From Riemerella columbina (GTDB taxonomy: Bacteria; Bacteroidota; Bacteroidia; Flavobacteriales; Weeksellaceae), in the NCBI RefSeq assembly GCF_030517065.1, contig NZ_CP103950.1, positions 1,426,001-1,490,000 on the forward strand: a stretch of 64,000 nucleotides of DNA, read 5' to 3'. Both the position numbers and the translations under genes were made by a program. Positions 45,175 through 53,720 of the stretch are shown here, one piece after another. Numbering within the stretch: the first letter of the stretch is position 1; the number at the start of each line of letters is the position of its first letter. The notes under the pieces are model-generated. The model searched no databases and was not told the origin of the DNA. It saw only the letters and a program-made list of their open reading frames with translations.

Positions 45175-46236
45175 TTAATGCTTATAAACCACGGCATTGA
45201 TGTTCATCCCCGCCCCCACAGAAGCGAAGACCACATAGCCACCCTCCTTAAAAGTGTGCCCTTCCATTTTGCCTTTTCTAATGAGATTATACATCGTAGG
45301 AATGGTTGCCACAGAGGAGTTTCCGAATTTTTGAACCGTCATTGGTGCTACAAATTCATCATATTGTTTAATGCCATAGAGCCTATACAAACGCGAAATC
45401 ATTGCGTGATCCATTTTGGCATTGGCTTGATGAATCAGGATTTTATCAATATCCTCAATGCTTAGTCCTGCCTTGTCAATGGTAGCTTTAATGGCATCTG
45501 GGACATATTTTAGGGCAAATTCGTAGATTTTGCGCCCACGCATTCGGATAAAATTTTTGCCTTGCGGATACTCAGGGTTGAGCGATGGTCCATTTTCTAA
45601 ATAGCAAATTTCATCACCATTGAAACACAGTGTGTTATCCGCTATTACGCCTTTTTGCTCTTCGGTGGCTCTAACCACTACGGCACCAGCGCCATCGGCA
45701 AAAATCATTTTGTTGCGGTCATAAGGGTCGGTTACACGGCTGAGCGTTTCGCCGCCCACCACTAAAATAAGTCGGGCTTTCCCTGCCTTGATGAGCGTAT
45801 CTGCCAAAATCAACGCTTCTACCCAACCTGGGCAACCAAAGATCATATCATAAGTGGTGCAGGTTAAGCTTTTAATCTTGAGTTTATGCTTGAGCCTTGC
45901 CGCCATATTGGGCATAAAATCAGACACGCCGCTATTGCTGACCTCGCCAAAGTTGCTCGCATAAATAATATAATCCAAGTCTTCGGCATCAATCTGCGCA
46001 TCAGCAATGGCTTCTTGTGCGGCTTTTAGTCCTAAATCAGAGTTATACTCATCTGGCTCCGAGTACCTTCGTTCACTAATTTCGGTGATTTCTACAAATT
46101 TGCTGACGATTTCCTCATTCGGTTTATCGATGTGTTCTCGGTTATCATCAAAAAAAATAGAATCCATAAAGGCAGACCCATCTATCACTTTTTTAGGGAG
46201 ATAGCTTCCTGAACCTATAATGACGGTATTAGGCAT
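45175..46236 (-). CDS. FabH-like ketoacyl-ACP synthase III paralog
   Basis: 353 residues. Thiolase fold with all three residues: Cys in IFGCPGWVEAL (about 135), His in LIHQANAKMDHAM and Asn in KFGNSSVATIPT. The active-site context differs from FabH at 32645-33667 (MIFGCPG versus RNQCSG), which suggests another acyl primer or a role outside bulk fatty acid synthesis (for example a polyene or specialised lipid). Monocistronic. Confidence 0.85.
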   Translation of the reverse strand: MPNTVIIGSGSYLPKKVIDGSAFMDSIFFDDNREHIDKPNEEIVSKFVEITEISERRYSEPDEYNSDLGLKAAQEAIADAQIDAEDLDYIIYASNFGEVSNSGVSDFMPNMAARLKHKLKIKSLTCTTYDMIFGCPGWVEALILADTLIKAGKARLILVVGGETLSRVTDPYDRNKMIFADGAGAVVVRATEEQKGVIADNTLCFNGDEICYLENGPSLNPEYPQGKNFIRMRGRKIYEFALKYVPDAIKATIDKAGLSIEDIDKILIHQANAKMDHAMISRLYRLYGIKQYDEFVAPMTVQKFGNSSVATIPTMYNLIRKGKMEGHTFKEGGYVVFASVGAGMNINAVVYKH

Positions 46237-46261
46237 ATGCTGATTTTAAAATTAGTAACTG

Positions 46262-46269
46262 CAAATATA
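46262..46269 (-). promoter_or_regulatory. -7 element of the FabH paralog
   Basis: TATATTTG on the minus strand, 25 bp before the ATG at 46236. Confidence 0.55.
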
Positions 46270-46376
46270 ATAAATTTAACCTAAAATAAATCTTACCGCT
46301 CTAAAAAAACCTTTTTCTAAAGATTTAAAACTGACTTTATTCATTAAACTCAAAAATATTAGAAATCCCCTATCAG

Positions 46377-46394
46377 TTGGCACGATTTTTACAT
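46377..46394 (+). promoter_or_regulatory. Sigma-54-like promoter of the lipoprotein pair
   Basis: TTGGCACG-ATTT-TTACAT matches the -24 element fully and the -12 element (TTGCW) with G to A. It lies 29 bp before the ATG at 46424, and no TAnnTTTG box is present for this gene. Confidence 0.5.
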
Positions 46395-46423
46395 ATCATC
46401 TGCCAAAATATAAAAACAACACA

Positions 46424-46912
46424 ATGAAAAATCTTTTATTTACCGGACTTATTGGAGCGCTTACTTTGGGCTCTTGTTCCACGGTACAGCAAGGTCAGCA
46501 AGCACAAAACCAGCGTGCTGAATTCCTAAAACTTAAAGGCGATTGGCAAATTACCCGTGTAGAATATAGCAAAAGTTTTAAAGTAAAACCTTTTAACGAA
46601 GGAGCTGATGCTCAGTGTTTTGTAGGCAGCATTTGGAAATTAGTGCCTAACAATTGGACTGGATCTTATACCCTCAACGGTGAGAACGGCTGCCCAAGTG
46701 TAACCCAACCGATTAAATTTGAGGTGGTGAATGGCAATCAATTTCAATTTAAGAAAATCTATGCTGGCGAGAAAGCCAAACAAAATACCGCTGGTTATGT
46801 TTTAGGTTTTTCTAATCAAACCGACCAATCTTTCACACTTACACAAGACATTCCATTTGGAGGAGAATATGTGAAAGTTTATTATCAATTTCAAAAAATA
46901 AACAACAAATAA
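46424..46912 (+). CDS. Lipocalin-like lipoprotein
   Basis: 162 residues. Lipobox TLGSC with Cys18. The rest is a single small beta-rich domain starting LKGDWQITRVEY, the pattern of flavobacterial lipocalin-like proteins, with SIWKLVPNNWTGSYTL in the middle and a strand-rich end (EYVKVYYQFQKI). Ligand unknown. It precedes the OmpA-type lipoprotein by 10 bp, in one operon. Confidence 0.78.
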   Translation: MKNLLFTGLIGALTLGSCSTVQQGQQAQNQRAEFLKLKGDWQITRVEYSKSFKVKPFNEGADAQCFVGSIWKLVPNNWTGSYTLNGENGCPSVTQPIKFEVVNGNQFQFKKIYAGEKAKQNTAGYVLGFSNQTDQSFTLTQDIPFGGEYVKVYYQFQKINNK

Positions 46913-46922
46913 ATATAAGAAT

Positions 46923-47615
46923 ATGAAACTATTTAATAAAACGAATATCGCTGTTGCATTTTTATCAAGTAGCCTCCTCCTTACCAGTTGTGAGTCTGTA
47001 CAAAATGCTAACAGCCAACAGAAAGGCACTGCTATCGGAACGGCTGCAGGCGCTATTATTGGAGGAATTTTAGGAAACAACATCGGTAAAGGTGGTAATA
47101 CAGCTGCTGGTGCAGTGTTGGGCGGTATCATTGGTGGTGTGGCAGGAAATGTCATCGGTCAAAAAATGGACAAGCAAGCCAAAGATATTAAAGAAGCCTT
47201 GCCAGGCGCCGAGGTAGAGCGTGTGAACGAAGGAATTAAATTGGTATTAAAAGAAAATACGGTGAATTTCGGTTTTGACTCTGCCAACTTGACCAACACA
47301 GCAAAAGCCAATTTGGATAAATTAGCAAAGGTTTTCGTGGAAAATCCTGATACCAACATCAGCATTTATGGCTATACCGACAGTAAGGGATCTGATGATT
47401 ACAACCTTAAACTTTCGGATAGAAGAGCCAATGCTGTGGTGGCTTATTTGGCATCTAAAGGCATTGCTAAAAGTAGAATGAAAGCTAAAGGTATGGGCGA
47501 GGCAGAACCTATCGCCAGCAATGATACCGATGCAGGTAGAGCGCAAAACAGACGCGTAGAGTTCGCTATTACCGCTAACGAAGAAATGATCAAAGACGCC
47601 CAGCAAGGGAACTAA
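46923..47615 (+). CDS. OmpA-family lipoprotein with glycine zipper
   Basis: 230 residues. Lipobox LLTSC (Cys23), a glycine-zipper region (about 38-80: GTAAGAIIGGILGNNIG, GAVLGGIIGGVAGNVIG), and an OmpA C-terminal peptidoglycan-binding domain (about 110-222) with FGFDSANLT, YGYTDSKGSDDYN, LSDRRANAVVAYL and AQNRRVEF. Anchors the outer membrane to the wall (YiaD/Pal-like). Confidence 0.9.
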   Translation: MKLFNKTNIAVAFLSSSLLLTSCESVQNANSQQKGTAIGTAAGAIIGGILGNNIGKGGNTAAGAVLGGIIGGVAGNVIGQKMDKQAKDIKEALPGAEVERVNEGIKLVLKENTVNFGFDSANLTNTAKANLDKLAKVFVENPDTNISIYGYTDSKGSDDYNLKLSDRRANAVVAYLASKGIAKSRMKAKGMGEAEPIASNDTDAGRAQNRRVEFAITANEEMIKDAQQGN

Positions 47616-47636
47616 TTTCAGTCTATTGGTATATCA

Positions 47637-47674
47637 ATAAAAAAGATGAATCTCTATGAGGTTCATCTTTTTTT
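47637..47674 (+). terminator. Terminator of the lipoprotein operon
   Basis: AAAAAGATGAA / TTCATCTTTTT stem with a long T-run. Confidence 0.8.
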
Positions 47675-47680
47675 TGTGGC

Positions 47681-49036
47681 TTATTTTTTCCGTTTGGCTT
47701 TGGTTTTAGCTTTTTGTTGAGCCCTATTGACGCCCACTTTTTTGGGTGGTTTTCTTTTGCTCGGTCCGCCCCAATTTTCTTTTTTATTTTTATTTTTCTT
47801 CTCGTGAAAAGCGCCACCACCTTCATTCAGCTTAACCACCACGGGATTTTTCATTTTGATTTCATCTTTCTCTGAGGCTATTTTCTGCGGATTAATTTTC
47901 ACTGCCTCTGGCATTGGATAGAGGTCCACCTCTTTTTTCATCAAAATTTCTATATCCAAAAACTGAGGTTCTTCTTTCTCCGTGATGAAACTGATCGCCT
48001 CACCAGCCTTGTCCGCACGCCCAGTCCGCCCAATACGGTGGATGTATTGCTCTGGGACTTCAGGAATTTCAAAATTGATCACCTGCGTAATATCCGAAAT
48101 ATCCAACCCACGCGCCATAACATCTGTGGTGATGAGCCCTCGCAGGTTTTCTTCTTCAAATTTCTTCATCGCACGGAGGCGGTAGTTTTGAGATTTATTG
48201 GAGTGGATCACATCAAACGCTTCTGGGAATACCTCATCAATTTTCGTAAAAAGATAGTCGGCGTGTTTTTTATTATTACAGAAAATCAGGACTTTAGACC
48301 AGTTTTCATTTTCCTCCAATAGGTATTGTAAAAGGTTGATTTTGGTATTAAAATTCTTGACTTTATAGCCTATTTGCTTGATTTTTTCTAACGGCGTCCC
48401 CGATTTTACGAGGGAAATTTCTATAGGATTGGCAAAATATTCATCCAACATTTCATCTACCGCATCGGTCATTGTTGCAGAAAATAGAATATTTTGACGT
48501 TTTTCTCTCATCATCTCAAAAATATGAGTCAGTTGAGGGCGAAATCCTAAATTAAGCATTTCATCAAACTCATCGATAATCAATTTTTGGACTTCTTTGA
48601 GGGAAATGGCATTGTCAATCGCTAAATCCATCACGCGCCCTGGGGTACCCACTAAAATATCGCAACCTTCATTAAATAGGAGCTTCTGAGTGTTGATATT
48701 TTTGCCACCATAAACGCCGATCACCCTTGCTGACAGGTTTTCACAAAGTTTTTTAACAATACCTTCCACCTGCACCACCAATTCTCGGGTAGGCACTAAA
48801 ATCAGGATAGTGGGATTGCCAGATTTGTTGTATTTCCAATTTTTAAGTACCGGCAACAGGTAGGCAAGGGTTTTCCCTGTCCCTGTCTGCGCGATACCCA
48901 TAATATCTCTGCCCGACAAAATAGGCTTGAAACTTTTCTCCTGAATAGGTGTAGGCACGAAAAGTTCTAAATCCGCTAAAGTATCTAAAATTTTTTCAGG
49001 CAGTTCAAAATCTGCAAAAGTGATGGTTTCTATCAT
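47681..49036 (-). CDS. DEAD-box family ATP-dependent RNA helicase
   Basis: 451 residues from ATG 49036 (MIETITFADFELPEKIL), chosen because the -7 element at 49056-49063 lies just upstream; a 16-residue extension is unlikely. Q motif, motif I AQTGTGKT (49-56), motif II DEFD (155-158, instead of DEAD), motif III SAT (186-188), and motif VI HRIGRTGR. A basic Lys/Arg-rich tail (KKNKNKKEN, KAKTKAKRKK) probably binds RNA. Remodels RNA, e.g. in ribosome assembly or cold adaptation. Confidence 0.92.
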   Translation of the reverse strand: MIETITFADFELPEKILDTLADLELFVPTPIQEKSFKPILSGRDIMGIAQTGTGKTLAYLLPVLKNWKYNKSGNPTILILVPTRELVVQVEGIVKKLCENLSARVIGVYGGKNINTQKLLFNEGCDILVGTPGRVMDLAIDNAISLKEVQKLIIDEFDEMLNLGFRPQLTHIFEMMREKRQNILFSATMTDAVDEMLDEYFANPIEISLVKSGTPLEKIKQIGYKVKNFNTKINLLQYLLEENENWSKVLIFCNNKKHADYLFTKIDEVFPEAFDVIHSNKSQNYRLRAMKKFEEENLRGLITTDVMARGLDISDITQVINFEIPEVPEQYIHRIGRTGRADKAGEAISFITEKEEPQFLDIEILMKKEVDLYPMPEAVKINPQKIASEKDEIKMKNPVVVKLNEGGGAFHEKKNKNKKENWGGPSKRKPPKKVGVNRAQQKAKTKAKRKK

Positions 49037-49055
49037 TAAAAAAGGATTGAAAATA

Positions 49056-49063
49056 CAAAGATA
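49056..49063 (-). promoter_or_regulatory. -7 element of the RNA helicase gene
   Basis: TATCTTTG on the minus strand, 19 bp before ATG 49036. Confidence 0.55.
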
Positions 49064-49137
49064 GAGATTTATTTGCTTAAACACCGCATCATCGGTTGAT
49101 TATCGCTATGGTTTACCTTTTTTGCGTTCAATTCGTT

Positions 49138-49377
49138 TTACCAATAATCATAAAAAGATTGAGTATTGATGATAATAATGGAATGGTTGAGCACATTAAA
49201 CAAAATTAAACCTAAAATAAGAAGGTTCAAACGCTGAGGATACAAGGTTTTAACCGCTGAGAAGACTAAGAAATACCATAATACGATAAAATTAAACAAC
49301 AACCTTGAATCCAATGGATCTATATTGGTAATAAATATGATTTTATTTTTCTTTAATAAATGGCTATATAAATTCAA
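49138..49377 (-). CDS. Small membrane protein, possibly the 3' part of a split gene
   Basis: 79 residues from a TTG at 49377; not recognised. Hydrophobic segments at about 29-45 and 50-68. It overlaps the end of the tiny ORF at 49364-49462 by 14 nt in another frame; together they would make a protein with three helices. The AT-rich composition and absence of a convincing start suggest a degraded gene. No homology claim is made. Confidence 0.35.
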   Translation of the reverse strand: MNLYSHLLKKNKIIFITNIDPLDSRLLFNFIVLWYFLVFSAVKTLYPQRLNLLILGLILFNVLNHSIIIINTQSFYDYW

Positions 49378-49462
49378 AATAAGCCCTTATGATAATGTTA
49401 ATCACCATCATAACATAAGCTATAATGGTGATATTTTTATCATTTAAAATGCTTTTATTCAT
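49364..49462 (-). CDS. 32-codon hydrophobic ORF
   Basis: ATG 49462 to TAG 49364. Encodes MNKSILNDKN followed by one hydrophobic helix (ITIIAYVMMVINIII) and RAYFEFI. It follows the TonB receptor stop by 45 bp. May be the 5' part of the gene continued at 49138-49377 in another frame. Confidence 0.3.
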   Translation of the reverse strand: MNKSILNDKNITIIAYVMMVINIIIRAYFEFI

Positions 49463-49507
49463 TTTCACTAATCTAATCTATTTCACGGATTGATTATCAA
49501 AAAACGA

Positions 49508-51724
49508 TTAAAGTTTAAATTCTAACTTCACATTAAAAAACCGTCCTGTTAGGCGCACTGGCACAGGATAGGCGTACCCCGTAGCGGCATCATTCACCCA
49601 TTGGTTAGAAATGGTATTCCTAATATTAAAAGCGTTGAAAACCTGAACTCCCAAAGTCAGCTCTTTGAAATTTCGCCAAAAATGATGCTGAGCACGGTGG
49701 TCTTTTTGGTCTATAAACACCTTGGAAAGCCCAATATCTACGCGTTTATAAGCTGGCAACTGTTTGGTATAGAGGTAAGGATCAGAAAATACCGCCGCTC
49801 CATTCGGCAAGCCGCTGGCATAGACCAAAGTGAGATTAACCTTCATACTTGGGTATTTCGGCATATAATCTTGATAAAACATAGAAAATCTAAACCGCTG
49901 ATCGGTAGGGCGTGGAATATAGCCCTTGCCGTCTATCTGTTCAAAGGCACGCGCATAACTTGCAGAAATCCAAGAGTCTACACCAGGAACAAATGCGCCA
50001 TACAATCTGGCATCAATCCCATAAGCATAGCCATCGGCATTATTTTTCCCTGAATAGCGGACCCTCACATTATCCACATAATAAGGGATTAAATGGTTCA
50101 TTTTCTTGTAATACGCCTCCGTAGTCAGTTTGAAAGGACGCCCATACATTTGGAATTCATAATCGTGGGCGAGGACGAGTTGTAAAGATTTTTGCGCTTT
50201 AATATCTTCATTAAATTTCCCTTCTAAATCTTTAATTTCCTTATAAAAAGGCGCTTGGTAATACACACCGCCCGATAAACGGAATAGCATATCGGCATCC
50301 CAATTCGGTTTGAGTGCCACTTGCAACCTCGGCGATACCAAAGTCTGGTGGTTGAAACTCCAATTCTGAACCCTTACCCCAGCATTGAGGAACATTTTAT
50401 TTTCGCCCCAAAAGAATTTTTTAGAGAGCTGCGCATATGCCGATAACCGATGAGGCTGAATAAAATTTTGCCCACGCATCTGGTATTTCAACTTTAAATC
50501 AGAATTGTCCAATTGTCCCAATGCTAAGTCTAACCTCGGCACGCTATATCCCAAAGAATCTGATAGTTGCCATTCATTCGTGTGGTCTTTTAACCATTCT
50601 TTTTCGTATTTTACGCCCATTTCGTAGGAGGTATTCACATCCTGAGCATAGCGCACCCTCAACTGGCTCCCCACGGTTTTTACCAATAAATCATTACGAG
50701 CGTGGTCGATCTGTCCTGCAATATCATAAGAAGTCACAGGCTCGCCAGTATTGGGGTCTAACGCTTCCAACTGGTACGCCGATGATATGGAATAATACTC
50801 TCGTTCCCTATTCTGATACGCAAAATTATCTAACGACAACTGCCATTTGACATTAGGTTTAAAGTGAACCGATGCCGTGCCCATCATCGTTTTGTAAGTA
50901 TCATTTTCGCCACCTGCATAGAAGACATTGAGCGTTAGTGGGCGCTGCAAAGAACCGAAGTCTACTTTGCGCTGTTTAGGATACATTTGATACTGATTTT
51001 GAGCATAATAGCCTATAAAAGACAACTGCCATTTCGGATTAAAATGATAGTTGATAAAGGTCTGCACATCAGTATACCTTGGGTTAAAATCGGTATCTTC
51101 TTTTAAAGTATTGAGAACCAGATTAGTATTTCTATATCTGGCAGAAGCTATAGCGGTTAATTTTTTGTTTTTAGAAGCGCCACCCACCGTTAAGCGCCCA
51201 CCAATAAGGCTTGCCTCGCCTGAAAGTTCTAATTTCTCAGGCTCTCGGTAATAAACATTTAGCGCAGAGGACATTTTGTCACCATATCTGGCTTCAAAAC
51301 CACCTGCCGAAAAATTGATGGTAGACACCATATCTGGATTGATGATGCTCAGCCCCTCCTGTTGCGCATTCCGAATGAGAAAAGGGCGATACAACTCTAT
51401 ATCATTGATGTAGATTAAATTTTCATCATAATTTCCGCCTCTTACCATATATTGAGAAGAGAGTTCCGTGTTAGAATTAACGGAAGGCAGCGTTTTAATC
51501 AGCCCCTCTATCCCACCAGAAATCGTGGCGACTTGCTGTGCTTGGCGCGTAGAAATTTGCGTTTGGGTAAGGTCGGTTGATTTTTTTTGTGCTCTTTTTT
51601 GGAACACCACTTCTTTGATTTCTTTGGTTTCTTGTGCCAGCATCAGCACGGGTAAAAACGCGAGGGTGGAAATTATTTTTTTCAAAGCAAAAAAATTATG
51701 ATTTAACTTAAATACAGTACACAA
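49508..51724 (-). CDS. TonB-dependent outer-membrane receptor
   Basis: 738 residues as given from 51724, but a TTG at 51685 (LKKIISTLAFLPVLMLAQ as signal peptide) is a better start. Plug domain (about 40-160) with SGGIEGLIKTLPSVN, YMVRGGNYDENLIYIND and GGFEARYGDKMSSALNV; barrel ending RFFNVKLEFKL. No carboxypeptidase-like N-terminal domain. Cargo unknown. It directly follows kdsA and may be cotranscribed with it. Confidence 0.85.
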   Translation of the reverse strand: MCTVFKLNHNFFALKKIISTLAFLPVLMLAQETKEIKEVVFQKRAQKKSTDLTQTQISTRQAQQVATISGGIEGLIKTLPSVNSNTELSSQYMVRGGNYDENLIYINDIELYRPFLIRNAQQEGLSIINPDMVSTINFSAGGFEARYGDKMSSALNVYYREPEKLELSGEASLIGGRLTVGGASKNKKLTAIASARYRNTNLVLNTLKEDTDFNPRYTDVQTFINYHFNPKWQLSFIGYYAQNQYQMYPKQRKVDFGSLQRPLTLNVFYAGGENDTYKTMMGTASVHFKPNVKWQLSLDNFAYQNREREYYSISSAYQLEALDPNTGEPVTSYDIAGQIDHARNDLLVKTVGSQLRVRYAQDVNTSYEMGVKYEKEWLKDHTNEWQLSDSLGYSVPRLDLALGQLDNSDLKLKYQMRGQNFIQPHRLSAYAQLSKKFFWGENKMFLNAGVRVQNWSFNHQTLVSPRLQVALKPNWDADMLFRLSGGVYYQAPFYKEIKDLEGKFNEDIKAQKSLQLVLAHDYEFQMYGRPFKLTTEAYYKKMNHLIPYYVDNVRVRYSGKNNADGYAYGIDARLYGAFVPGVDSWISASYARAFEQIDGKGYIPRPTDQRFRFSMFYQDYMPKYPSMKVNLTLVYASGLPNGAAVFSDPYLYTKQLPAYKRVDIGLSKVFIDQKDHRAQHHFWRNFKELTLGVQVFNAFNIRNTISNQWVNDAATGYAYPVPVRLTGRFFNVKLEFKL

Positions 51725-51727
51725 AGG

Positions 51728-52537
51728 TTATAGAATGGCCTCTCTAATCCGTGTTAATTTTTGTAATAATGGCTCCAACTGACTTAATGGCAGCATATTA
51801 GCCCCATCAGATTTAGCTTCCGCAGGGTTAGGATGCGTCTCTATAAAAAGCCCATCGGCACCCACGGCAATCCCCGCTTTAGCAATGGTTTCTATCAGCT
51901 GAGGCTTGCCCCCCGTTACTCCTGATGCTTGGTTGGGCTGTTGCAAAGAGTGGGTAACATCTAAAATCACAGGCGCATATTCTTGCATTGTGGGAATACC
52001 TCTGTAATCCACCACCAAATCTGTATAACCGAAAGAGTTACCGCGCTCAATAATGCCCACCTTATCATTATGCATATCTCGCACCTTTTGAACGGCGTAT
52101 TTCATTGCTTCTGGGGAAAGAAATTGCCCTTTTTTAAGCGTAACGCACTTCCCCGTTTCTGCCGCTGCTACCAATAGATCCGTTTGCCTTACCAAAAAAG
52201 CGGGAATTTGCAGCACATCTACATATTGGGCAGCCAATGCGGCTTGTTCATTTTCGTGGATGTCTGTGGTGGTAGGGATTCCAAAAGTCTCGCCTACTTT
52301 TTTTAGAATTTCTAATGCCTTCTCATCACCGATGCCCGTAAAAGAGTCTATCCGTGAGCGGTTGGCTTTTTTAAAACTCCCTTTGAATATATAAGGAATC
52401 TCGTATCGGTCAGAAAGCGTTACAATATGCTCGGCAATCCGCAGTGCCATATCCTCGCCTTCTATCGCGCAGGGACCTGCAATAAGGAAAAAATTAGAGG
52501 AATCTTTATGGTGTATATTTTCTAAATGCTGTATCAT
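51728..52537 (-). CDS. kdsA: 3-deoxy-D-manno-octulosonate 8-phosphate synthase
   Basis: 269 residues. Condenses PEP with arabinose 5-phosphate to Kdo8P for the LPS core. Motifs: LIAGPCAIEGED (PEP binding), FKGSFKKANRSR, GIPTTTDIHE, LKKGQFLSPEAMKYA, and ERGNSFGYTDLVVDYRG with ETHPNPAEAKSDGANML. Motif asparagine/cysteine identity at the metal site was not assigned. Complements the lipid A genes at the left end. Confidence 0.95.
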   Translation of the reverse strand: MIQHLENIHHKDSSNFFLIAGPCAIEGEDMALRIAEHIVTLSDRYEIPYIFKGSFKKANRSRIDSFTGIGDEKALEILKKVGETFGIPTTTDIHENEQAALAAQYVDVLQIPAFLVRQTDLLVAAAETGKCVTLKKGQFLSPEAMKYAVQKVRDMHNDKVGIIERGNSFGYTDLVVDYRGIPTMQEYAPVILDVTHSLQQPNQASGVTGGKPQLIETIAKAGIAVGADGLFIETHPNPAEAKSDGANMLPLSQLEPLLQKLTRIREAIL

Positions 52538-52689
52538 AATCCTTTTTTGTATAGATAGTTTAATTGGCTAAAATTAAAGATTTTTTTTGAATTGAAGAAA
52601 CCCTAGGCTTAACGCACCCCTATTTTCTGAATTTTAAGTTCTATCTCAAAAGGTTTAAATGCTATAAGTGGCTTGTATTCAACCGCATT

Positions 52690-52764
52690 AAAAATAAAAA
52701 CCCCAGCCATAACAGCTGGGGTAAAAACTAATAACCATGAAAACTCAAATTAAACATGAGAATC
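52690..52764 (-). ncRNA. Candidate small RNA beside ndk
   Basis: The minus strand carries ACCCCAGC/GCTGGGGT (52700-52722) followed by TTTTTATTTTT, a convincing intrinsic terminator with no minus-strand gene upstream. A sigma-54-like promoter at 52774-52792 would start a transcript near 52764 of about 75 nt. On the plus strand the same stretch holds a 23-codon ORF (52737-52808, MKTQIKHENHFYYNKH...) just after the hairpin. No match to a known RNA family is claimed. The rest of 52538-52864 shows no gene. Confidence 0.35.
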
Positions 52765-52773
52765 ACTTTTATT

Positions 52774-52792
52774 ATAACAAACACTGTGCCAA
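52774..52792 (-). promoter_or_regulatory. Sigma-54-like promoter on the minus strand
   Basis: TTGGCACA-GTGT-TTGTTAT read on the minus strand: full -24 TTGGCAC and a -12 TTGTT (consensus TTGCW). Confidence 0.4.
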
Positions 52793-52835
52793 AAAAAAAC
52801 ATATTTAAAAGTTTTTTTGAGATAAAATAAGTTCG

Positions 52836-52843
52836 TATTTTTG
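52836..52843 (+). promoter_or_regulatory. -7 element of ndk
   Basis: TATTTTTG with TTTG at 52816-52819 upstream; 21 bp before the ATG. Confidence 0.6.
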
Positions 52844-52864
52844 CAGCGAAAAAATTAAAACAAA

Positions 52865-53284
52865 ATGTCAGGAAACATTACCTTTACAATGATTAAACCC
52901 GATGCCGTAGCAGACGGACATATAGGGGCTATTTTAGGAAAAATAACAGAGGCTGGGTTTAAAATAAAAGCAATGAAACTCACCCAACTTACGGTAGCTG
53001 ATGCTAAAAAATTCTACGAAGTACACGCTGAGCGCCCATTCTATGGGGAGTTGGTAGAGTTTATGTCTTCAGGGCCTATCGTGGCAGCGGTTTTAGAAAA
53101 AGACAACGCTGTAGAAGATTTTAGAACCCTCATTGGTGCAACCAACCCTGCAGAAGCGGCGGAAGGTACCATCAGAAAATTATTTGCGCGTAGCGTAGGA
53201 GAAAACGCCGTACACGGCTCAGACTCTGATGAAAACGCAAAAATAGAAGCCGCTTTCCACTTTGCGGGAAGAGAGATTTTCTAA
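52865..53284 (+). CDS. ndk: Nucleoside diphosphate kinase
   Basis: 139 residues, full length. Transfers phosphate between nucleoside di- and triphosphates through a phosphohistidine in [13 protein letters not shown]-terminal [19 protein letters not shown] is typical. It has its own promoter and a strong terminator. Confidence 0.96.
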   Translation: MSGNITFTMIKPDAVADGHIGAILGKITEAGFKIKAMKLTQLTVADAKKFYEVHAERPFYGELVEFMSSGPIVAAVLEKDNAVEDFRTLIGATNPAEAAEGTIRKLFARSVGENAVHGSDSDENAKIEAAFHFAGREIF

Positions 53285-53301
53285 TTAGAAAAAGTCCGAC
53301 A

Positions 53302-53345
53302 AAACATAACGCCGCCGCATCTATAGATGCGGCGGCGTTGTGTTT
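53302..53345 (+). terminator. Long GC-rich palindrome after ndk
   Basis: A perfect 32-nt palindrome (53308-53339; AACGCCGCCGCATCTA and complement), extended by ACA/TGT to about 21 bp, between convergent genes. Confidence 0.8.
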
Positions 53346-53358
53346 CATTTAGTTTTCA

Positions 53359-53718
53359 CTATACCTTTTGGTCATCAAAATAGGCTTTAACAGCCTCCAC
53401 CGTTTTGGAGCTATTGCCTATAAAAATGGTCTTTTCGGTTAGAAAAACAGGGCGTTTAAGAAAACTATAATGCTCCAAAATCAGTTTTTTATAATCCGCT
53501 TCTGTTAGTTGGCTAACCTCTATACCTTGGGCTTTAATCTGCGTAGAACGCTTGCTAAATAAAGCCTCATAAGAGCCTGCCAATTGATGCATAGCTTCCA
53601 GTTCTGTCGCTGTCACATTTTCCGTTTTGAGTTCTCGCAAAGTCCAACCTTCCAAATCCAAATCTGACATAATGCGCTTGCAAGTACTGCAAGTTTTAAG
53701 ATAAAATACCTTTTTCAT
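53359..53718 (-). CDS. ArsC/Spx-family protein
   Basis: 119 residues, thioredoxin-like fold. CxxC (Cys10, Cys13) in KTCSTCKR at the N terminus and LKRPVFLTEKTIFIG (the cis-Pro region) near residue 88. Closest to the YffB/ArsC-like reductases; arsenate reduction is not certain because the Arg residues of ArsC are not clear. Starts right after the CvfB-like gene, so cotranscribed. Confidence 0.8.
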   Translation of the reverse strand: MKKVFYLKTCSTCKRIMSDLDLEGWTLRELKTENVTATELEAMHQLAGSYEALFSKRSTQIKAQGIEVSQLTEADYKKLILEHYSFLKRPVFLTEKTIFIGNSSKTVEAVKAYFDDQKV

Positions 53719-53720
53719 CG

